Positions 8,211 through 13,198 of a stretch of DNA of 13,198 nt are shown here, piece after piece (the first letter of the stretch is position 1; each line of letters opens with the position of its first letter). Origin of the DNA: an uncultured Chryseolinea sp. (GTDB lineage Bacteria; Bacteroidota; Bacteroidia; Cytophagales; Cyclobacteriaceae); contig CAMLER010000065.1 of assembly GCA_946478915.1 (NCBI GenBank), positions 1 to 13,198 on the forward strand, written 5' to 3'. The notes beneath the pieces were generated by a model. The model worked only from the letters and a program-made list of their open reading frames with translations, had not been told where the DNA came from and searched no databases. A program made the position numbers and the translations under genes.

Positions 8211-10985
8211 ATGAAAATTTCCTTCGGCTTCTTGATTATGCTCCTTGCATTGATTCCGTCCTGCAAGGAGAAGGTAACGCAAAGGCCTCCGGATGTGAGT
8301 ACAGACAAATATGACAACTACACAGATTGGGCAATTTATCGGGGCGACAAAAAATCGAATCAGTATTCGGAGCTTGCACAGATCAATGCCGCCAATGTGC
8401 ACAAGCTGAAACCTGTATGGGAATACCACACCGGTGATCCCAATGGCCCTTCAATGTATTCAAATCCAATTATCATTGATGGATTGATGTATTTTACAAC
8501 GCCACGGCTGGATGCAATTGCGATCAATGCCTTAACCGGGCAGGAAGTTTGGCGATTTGAGTCTGCGAAGCACACTCCTGATAAAAAAGTATTTCGCGGA
8601 CGGAGCAGAGGAGTTACCTATTGGGAAGGATCCGAGGGCAAAAGGATTTTTCATTTTGTGAATAATAGGGTGTATGCACTGGATGCGAAGACTGGAGAAC
8701 TAATTAACACCTTTGGAAGCGGCGGTTCTATTGATTTGCGTAATGATCTTGGCGTTGACGTTGAAAGCGCTTCGATCGAGGTTACAACGCCTGGGATAGT
8801 GTACAAAGATTTTCTTATTGTGACTTCGCGTGTCCCGGAAGAATATGTCTCGACTCCCGGGCACGTGCGTGCGTATGATGCCGTCACCGGAAAATTTCGA
8901 TGGATCTTTCACACGATTCCGCAAAAAGGAGAATATGGTTATGACACATGGGAATTTGTTGACGGAGAATCCTATGGTGGCGCGAATCCGTGGGGTGGTT
9001 TTTCAGTCGACGAAAAAAGAGGATGGGTATTTTTCGCAACCGGATCGCCGGCCAATGATTTTTATGGTGGCTTTCGGAAGGGCATGAACCTGTTCGGTAA
9101 CTGTGTGATAGCCCTCGACGCAACCACAGGCGAACGCAAATGGCACTTTCAAACAGTGCATCACGATATCTGGGATTATGATAATCCGGCGGCTCCCATT
9201 CTGGTGACGCTGCAATATGCGGATTCGTCCAGGGATGCCGTTGTACAACTGACAAAAATGGGACTTACGTTTGTGTTAGACAGGGAGACAGGTAAGCCGC
9301 TATTCCCGGTACAGGAGATTCCGGTACCAGCATCCACCGTTCCGGGCGAAAAAGCGTGGCCTACGCAACCTTTTCCATTAAAGCCACCGCCTTTGGTTCG
9401 ACTGTCGCTGGATGAAGCCGACCTTACCAACGTAACACCTGAGTCGCATGCATCAGCGTTGGAACAATTTCACAAATATGAAACGGGCTATATTTATACA
9501 CCACCATCGCTGCGCGGAATTATAACCACCCCGAGTCATCAGGGTGGAGTTGAGTGGGGTGGAGCTTCGTTCGATCCATTGACCAATGTGCTCTACGTAA
9601 ATGCCAACGAAGCTCCTTCGATCAACACACTCCGGATGTTTTACGACGGGGGTGCAAATTCTTCAGCTGAGCATGGTGCAATTGTTTACAGAAAAAATTG
9701 TACAAGTTGTCATGGGCTGGAGCGACAAGGAAATCTGCCCACTTATCCTCAGCTAAAAAATATTTCAAAAACCAATGAGGAAATCGAACTCATTTTGAAA
9801 CAAGGCCAGGGTATCATGCCGGCATTTCCACAACTATCTAATAGGGACATCAAAGCGTTGATCGAATATTTGCGAAGTGACACGCTAATTGCAACGCAAT
9901 CGCAACCTGCCAGTGCGAAAGTCCGATATTCAGTTGAGATACCCTTCTTTCTTGATCCATACGGCGCGCCTGCTATATCGCCACCATGGGGTACACTAAA
10001 TGCAGTTGATCTCGGCGCTGGCTCAATTTTGTGGAAGGTGCCATTGGGTGAATACCCCGAGCTGGCAGCCAAGGGAATTCGAAACACCGGAGCGAAAAAT
10101 TTTGGAGGTCCGGTTGCGACCGCTGGTAATGTTGTTTTCATGGCAGGGACACCGGATGAAAAGATCAGGGCATTCAGTACCCATTCCGGAAGTTTACTAT
10201 GGGAATATAAACTGCCCGCCGCCGGATATGCGACACCTAGCGTCTACGTTATCGAGGGCAAGCAATATATTGTGATTGCGGCCGGTGGCGGCGGGAAGAA
10301 TGCAACGAAGTATGGAGATTCAATAATCGCATTTGCGCTTCCGCCGGAGGAAGAAGAACCGGATCGACTTGAAAATGGATGGATCGACCTGTTCGACGGA
10401 AAAACGCTTGATGGTTGGGTCCACCTCAATGGAGCACATAGGTACACCGTTGAGGATGGTGTCATCGTTGGCCGAACGGTGCCCGGCAGTCCAAATTCGT
10501 TTCTTTGTACAAAAAGGGAGTTTGGAGATTTTGAACTAGAACTTGATGTAATGGTGGATAGCATGACGAACTCAGGAATTCAAATTCGTTCTAAAGTGCG
10601 GCCGTTTACTGTTGGCGAAGGGTATGACAATCGGGCCGGTAGGGTGAATGGTCCCCAGGTAGAAATGCAAAGAAACCGGAAGAAAGGAACGCCGACGACG
10701 GGACTAATCTATGGTGAAGCGTTGGGAACAGGCTGGCTTTCGTCCGATGAAAAAATTCAGAATGGCCATCATTACTTATACAACGAAGGCTGGAACAAGC
10801 TTCGCATCGTTGCAAAAGGCGCCCGCATTCAAACCTGGGTAAATGGCAATCAGGTGGAAGATCTGACGAATGAGGAAGTTTTCAAAACCCACTCGCGAGG
10901 TTTTATCGGTCTGCAAATGCATGGCATGGAGGACGGAAGACTGTACACTATGCGTTGGAAAAACATCCGGATCAGGCCAAATTAA
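8211..10985 (+). CDS. Lipoprotein fusion: PQQ-dependent dehydrogenase + cytochrome c + DUF1080 (3-keto-glycoside hydrolase-type) domain
   Basis: This is a 924-residue predicted periplasmic or surface lipoprotein. ATG at 8211 gives a lipoprotein signal with LIPSC (Cys18). The frame is open to a GTG at 8142, but that N-terminus makes no sense. Residues 37-475 and 570-710 form a quinoprotein beta-propeller of the membrane glucose-dehydrogenase type (DWAIYRGDKKSNQYSELAQI; HHDIWDYDNPAAP at 317-329; GGVEWGGASFDP at 445-456; AGYATPSVY near 671). A cytochrome c is inserted between propeller blades, with CTSCH at 497-501 and a likely axial Met536. Residues 722-922 are a DUF1080 domain (WIDLFDGKTLDGWVHLNG; NSGIQIRSKV; GWNKLRIVAKG; GFIGLQMHG). 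Known family roles are PQQ-linked oxidation of sugars or alcohols, and for DUF1080 the cleavage of 3-keto-glycosides. The inference is a single protein that oxidises a glycoside, passes electrons to haem and cleaves the keto product. The substrate is not known. The gene ends at the edge of a MITE-like element. Confidence 0.93.
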   Translation: MKISFGFLIMLLALIPSCKEKVTQRPPDVSTDKYDNYTDWAIYRGDKKSNQYSELAQINAANVHKLKPVWEYHTGDPNGPSMYSNPIIIDGLMYFTTPRLDAIAINALTGQEVWRFESAKHTPDKKVFRGRSRGVTYWEGSEGKRIFHFVNNRVYALDAKTGELINTFGSGGSIDLRNDLGVDVESASIEVTTPGIVYKDFLIVTSRVPEEYVSTPGHVRAYDAVTGKFRWIFHTIPQKGEYGYDTWEFVDGESYGGANPWGGFSVDEKRGWVFFATGSPANDFYGGFRKGMNLFGNCVIALDATTGERKWHFQTVHHDIWDYDNPAAPILVTLQYADSSRDAVVQLTKMGLTFVLDRETGKPLFPVQEIPVPASTVPGEKAWPTQPFPLKPPPLVRLSLDEADLTNVTPESHASALEQFHKYETGYIYTPPSLRGIITTPSHQGGVEWGGASFDPLTNVLYVNANEAPSINTLRMFYDGGANSSAEHGAIVYRKNCTSCHGLERQGNLPTYPQLKNISKTNEEIELILKQGQGIMPAFPQLSNRDIKALIEYLRSDTLIATQSQPASAKVRYSVEIPFFLDPYGAPAISPPWGTLNAVDLGAGSILWKVPLGEYPELAAKGIRNTGAKNFGGPVATAGNVVFMAGTPDEKIRAFSTHSGSLLWEYKLPAAGYATPSVYVIEGKQYIVIAAGGGGKNATKYGDSIIAFALPPEEEEPDRLENGWIDLFDGKTLDGWVHLNGAHRYTVEDGVIVGRTVPGSPNSFLCTKREFGDFELELDVMVDSMTNSGIQIRSKVRPFTVGEGYDNRAGRVNGPQVEMQRNRKKGTPTTGLIYGEALGTGWLSSDEKIQNGHHYLYNEGWNKLRIVAKGARIQTWVNGNQVEDLTNEEVFKTHSRGFIGLQMHGMEDGRLYTMRWKNIRIRPN

Positions 10986-11052
10986 TTAGGGCCTGCTGAA
11001 AAAGAAAGACATGATATTAACTAGAGGTACGTCCTTGGATCTCTGCCGGTGC

Positions 11053-11112
11053 GGTGGCCCGGTCGAAATGCGGGGGTGGCCCGGAATGCGCGGTGGCCAG
11101 CATATTTCGACC
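11053..11112. repeat. GC-rich degenerate repeat patch with nested inverted repeat
   Basis: GGTGGCCCGG occurs at 11053-11062 and 11075-11084, with a decayed copy GGTGGCCAG at 11092-11100. The copies are followed by similar AATGCG segments, giving about three imperfect units of 17-22 bp. The patch also contains an inverted repeat: GGTCGAAATGC at 11061-11071 and GCATATTTCGACC at 11100-11112, identical over nine paired bases plus a bulge. Its base composition is much richer in GC than the rest of the element. It probably forms an RNA or DNA secondary structure; its function is unknown. Confidence 0.5.
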
Positions 11113-11130
11113 CACCCTTTTCTTTTTGGA

Positions 11131-11162
11131 ACTTTTTCTTTTGGGTGAGCAAAAGAAAAAGT
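11131..11162. terminator. Perfect 13-bp hairpin, candidate bidirectional terminator
   Basis: ACTTTTTCTTTTG (11131-11143) and CAAAAGAAAAAGT (11150-11162) are exact inverted repeats with a 6-nt loop, GGTGAG. The hairpin sits between the 3' ends of two convergent genes and could stop transcription from both sides. Its stem is A/T-rich and there is no run of T directly after it on the plus strand, so it is not a classical intrinsic terminator. It may instead be a structural part of the surrounding MITE-like element. Confidence 0.4.
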
Positions 11163-11335
11163 GGATAGATACAGAACACTTATCGAGCGATGATAACAGA
11201 ATTAAGTGCATGCAAAATTAAGATAGCGTTCGTTTTTTCTTGCACTTACTTTATCTAAGGATTCAAAAAAGTTTCCCTTTTAGAGTTAGCTCAACGTTTT
11301 GATTTTTACTTTTTCAGCAAACCCTAATTGGCGTA

Positions 11336-12433
11336 TCAATTACCTCGCAACCACTCGCCATACACTTTCTTCATTGTCGCTGTCTTTGCCGGATCTTCTG
11401 CAACTGAATTCGTAGTGAACATCATTACACCGGTGGCGCGTCCGGCAATTCCATTCCGAAGAACTTTTTCGAACTCAGTTGAGGAAATTACCACTGGATC
11501 GTTATACGCTTGTACGATGGGCCATATTTTCGGTGACCGACCATTCGGAATGTTCACGCGTTCAGAAAACCATTCGATATTTTCTTTTACCCACTCAGCA
11601 CTTCGTTCCATGCGCCCGTGATAAACCATCGGTGAAAAAACGTCGACGATAGTTTTCAAGGAATCGTAATCCAGGCCAAGGATACGTCGCCTGGCTCCGT
11701 CATATTCCTGATCATCCCAGGGACAATGGTATACCCCGAGTAGTGCGCCAGGTTTTTCCTCATTTAAGACTTTTTTGAAATCGCGTACCCATCCCGTTAT
11801 GACCGAACACCGCCAGTTTCTCCATTGAGTATTGTGATTAGTGAGTATCCATTCAGCCTTTCTGGAAATGTTTCCCTCCGGTATTTTTAAACCTGTGCGT
11901 GACTGAAATGCGGTAAGACAGTGGTCGCAAAAACATGTTTCGGGTAGTATAGGTTCGGGATCCTCAAATTGGGCATGCCAATGCAGGTAATCCATCCAGA
12001 CGCCTCCCAGGTCATAGGTGCGCAAGAGTTTACGAAGTTCATCTATGCGATATTGTTTGAATGCCGGTTCGCTTGGGCAAACCCCCATAAACCAGGTAGC
12101 GGCTTGAACCTTGTTTCCATGTTCGTCAATTGCCCATGCTTCGGGATGTTTTTCAACATAGCCCTTGCCATTCAACGTCGCGAATTCTGCAAAAACCTTT
12201 ATCCCTTCTTTTCCCGCCCTTTCCATCATGTCTTTGTTGATGGAATTATGATGGAGGAAGATTGCATTGACGTTAAGCTCGTTGAGCTTTAGGTCTTTCT
12301 TCCAGAACGCGTCGGGACTTCCGTATATACCACGAATCTCAATTTTTTTTGATTGAGCTGCTTTTTTTATATCAACAACAAACGCGGTAGCTGCTACAAA
12401 AGTGATAAGAAGGACAATGTATAAACGTGACAT
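11336..12433 (-). CDS. Putative TIM-barrel glycoside-hydrolase-like exported protein (GHL-type)
   Basis: This is a 365-residue protein with an N-terminal hydrophobic segment (residues 3-20, a signal peptide or membrane anchor) followed by what looks like a (beta/alpha)8 barrel. Segments typical of hypothetical glycosyl-hydrolase families include IRGIYGSPDAFWKK at the start of the barrel, GVWMDYLHWH (144-153, with a candidate acidic residue Asp148), and a cysteine cluster CFCDHC at 167-172 followed by an AFQSRTGLKIP stretch. The CxCxxC cluster after the DYLHWH strand is also seen in GHL6-type proteins and may bind a metal. Later strands are LLGVYHCPWD and VFSPMVYHGR. It is 24 bp downstream of the sialidase gene on the same strand, so the two are probably co-transcribed and may act on the same glycan. 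The exact family and substrate are not certain, and catalytic activity is not demonstrated by sequence alone. Confidence 0.75.
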   Translation of the reverse strand: MSRLYIVLLITFVAATAFVVDIKKAAQSKKIEIRGIYGSPDAFWKKDLKLNELNVNAIFLHHNSINKDMMERAGKEGIKVFAEFATLNGKGYVEKHPEAWAIDEHGNKVQAATWFMGVCPSEPAFKQYRIDELRKLLRTYDLGGVWMDYLHWHAQFEDPEPILPETCFCDHCLTAFQSRTGLKIPEGNISRKAEWILTNHNTQWRNWRCSVITGWVRDFKKVLNEEKPGALLGVYHCPWDDQEYDGARRRILGLDYDSLKTIVDVFSPMVYHGRMERSAEWVKENIEWFSERVNIPNGRSPKIWPIVQAYNDPVVISSTEFEKVLRNGIAGRATGVMMFTTNSVAEDPAKTATMKKVYGEWLRGN

Positions 12434-12457
12434 TTTATTTCTTTTTTACGAAGATAG

Positions 12458-13198
12458 TTATCTGTTTGGATATACTTCTTTAAATGGAACTGAAGTAAAC
12501 ATCACCTCAGAATAGTCATTGCGCTCATATAGAATTCCGATGTCCCCGGACTTCAGGATTGTTAGTGTAGAATATGCTGCACTGCCCGCGTATATTTTCG
12601 TAGCTTCACTCCAGCTAGCACCATTATTATCGCTGTAGCGCAGGACAAGATTCTCTCTCGACTTCGAAGAAGACAAATTTGAAAAAAGCAGAATCGTCTT
12701 TCCCGCCGCGATGTCGTGACGAATGAGGCCCGCATTGCAACCCGGGTCAACAAGTGTTGAATCGGTTCGCGTTGCCCAGTGTTTGCCATTGTCGGAGGAA
12801 GTGTGCACAACCCGGTAGCCAAGGTCGTTGACACGGCTGTTGATTACCCATTTACCGTCGGGCAGTTCAATAACTTTAGACTCATCTGCAGGATTGACGG
12901 GCGCATCTATCAAGTTCCACGTATTCCCATGGTCATTGCTTTCAAAAAGATAGACACCCCGTTGTATATTGACAAGTGTGTGCAACAACTTTCCGGATCT
13001 GGTTTGAATGCCCCGTCCAGATGTTATAAACTTGAAATCATTTTTCCATTCTGGTTTGGATATAGCTGTGGTAATATCTCTGGGCTTGCTCCATGTTTTT
13101 CCGTTATCACGACTTCGCATAACCCTGAAATAGTAGACATCTTTTTCCTTGTCGAGGTCCATATAATTGAAGAGCATGATGATATCACCTGTTACGCG
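12458..13198 (-). CDS. Exo-alpha-sialidase-like (GH33-type) beta-propeller protein (partial, N-terminus outside window)
   Basis: This is the C-terminal part of a sialidase-fold protein; the frame remains open past the right edge (seven codons before the Met at 13177). Numbered from that Met, four Asp-box motifs (SxDxGxxW) are visible: SRDNGKTW (22-29), SNDHGNTW (80-87), SSDNGKHW (127-134) and a variant SDNNGASW (182-189). GDIGILYERND (211-221) matches the region of the catalytic tyrosine of GH33 enzymes, with Tyr217 the candidate nucleophile. Arginines such as Arg180 could belong to the carboxylate-binding triad. GH33 enzymes release terminal sialic acids, but Asp-box propellers of Bacteroidota also act on other sugars, so the substrate is open. 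No signal peptide can be judged because the start is missing. It is first in a minus-strand pair with the glycoside-hydrolase-like gene. Confidence 0.85.
   Translation of the reverse strand, partial: RVTGDIIMLFNYMDLDKEKDVYYFRVMRSRDNGKTWSKPRDITTAISKPEWKNDFKFITSGRGIQTRSGKLLHTLVNIQRGVYLFESNDHGNTWNLIDAPVNPADESKVIELPDGKWVINSRVNDLGYRVVHTSSDNGKHWATRTDSTLVDPGCNAGLIRHDIAAGKTILLFSNLSSSKSRENLVLRYSDNNGASWSEATKIYAGSAAYSTLTILKSGDIGILYERNDYSEVMFTSVPFKEVYPNR

Larger units (their letters stand above)
10988..11325. mobile_element. MITE-like non-coding element with terminal inverted repeats
   Basis: The left end, AGGGCCTGCTGAAAAAG (10988-11004), and right end, CTTTTTCAGCAAACCCT (11309-11325), are inverted repeats matching at 15 of 17 positions. 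Both ends are flanked by AATT (10984-10987 and 11326-11329), a candidate 4-bp target duplication; a TA duplication with ends at GGG/CCC is an alternative reading. The 338 bp between convergent genes hold no credible coding sequence and no transposase. The element abuts the stop codon of the quinoprotein gene and ends 10 bp before the stop of the minus-strand glycoside-hydrolase-like gene. The structure fits a miniature element mobilised in trans by an insertion sequence with matching ends. The family was not identified. Confidence 0.55.

Noticed and set aside
8884..9255. A 123-codon minus-strand open frame inside the quinoprotein gene.
   Set aside because: It is the shadow of a strongly conserved propeller-coding stretch on the plus strand.
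11053..11112. A CRISPR-like array suggested by the three GGTGGCC units.
   Set aside because: The units are only 17-22 bp, degenerate, contain no spacers and have no cas genes nearby.
11017..11211. A 64-codon minus-strand open frame in the intergenic element.
   Set aside because: Low-complexity lysine/serine-rich translation created by the hairpin and the GC-rich repeat; no ribosome site or recognisable domain.

Overview
The window looks like a chromosomal segment of a Bacteroidota bacterium, probably a Cytophagales/Chitinophagales-type soil or aquatic polysaccharide degrader. The signs are a SusC/RagA-family TonB-dependent receptor with an N-terminal signalling (STN) domain, a FecR-type anti-sigma factor ending in a DUF4974-like module, an ECF sigma factor, TAnnTTTG-type promoter sequence, and weak or absent Shine-Dalgarno sequences. 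No tRNA, rRNA, CRISPR array or transposase gene was seen.

Layout. (1) 1-3135: a cell-surface signalling and uptake module. A partial SusC receptor (minus, running off the left edge) lies downstream of fecR (minus). The ECF sigma gene is divergent from fecR (plus). Two GC-rich hairpins sit between fecR and susC. (2) 3148-7088, minus: a two-gene unit. First comes a large membrane-anchored protein with a DUF2231-like membrane domain and PSCyt1, DUF1549 and DUF1553 regions carrying two haem-binding motifs; then an exported DUF1501 protein. (3) 7242-10985, plus: a divergent unit with a plausible Bacteroidota promoter at 7144-7174. It encodes an exported DUF6807 ('PmoA-like') protein and a 924-residue lipoprotein that fuses a PQQ-type quinoprotein dehydrogenase, an embedded cytochrome c and a C-terminal DUF1080/3-keto-glycoside hydrolase-type domain. 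(4) 10988-11325: a 338-bp non-coding element with 17-bp imperfect terminal inverted repeats, AATT at both flanks, a GC-rich repeat patch and a 13-bp perfect hairpin. It resembles a MITE and lies between convergent genes. (5) 11336-13198, minus: a TIM-barrel glycoside-hydrolase-like protein, and upstream of it a GH33-type sialidase cut by the right edge.

How it may work together (inference). The SusC/FecR/sigma trio would sense and import a glycan or glycoside. The sialidase and the glycoside-hydrolase-like protein would trim it outside the cytoplasm. The quinoprotein-cytochrome-hydrolase fusion suggests an oxidative route: a sugar hydroxyl is oxidised to a ketone, electrons pass to the attached haem, and the DUF1080 domain cleaves the keto-glycoside, all in one polypeptide. 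The DUF1549/DUF1553 cytochrome and DUF1501 pair, of unknown biochemical role, may belong to the same periplasmic redox system. The fusion protein is the most interesting object in the window.
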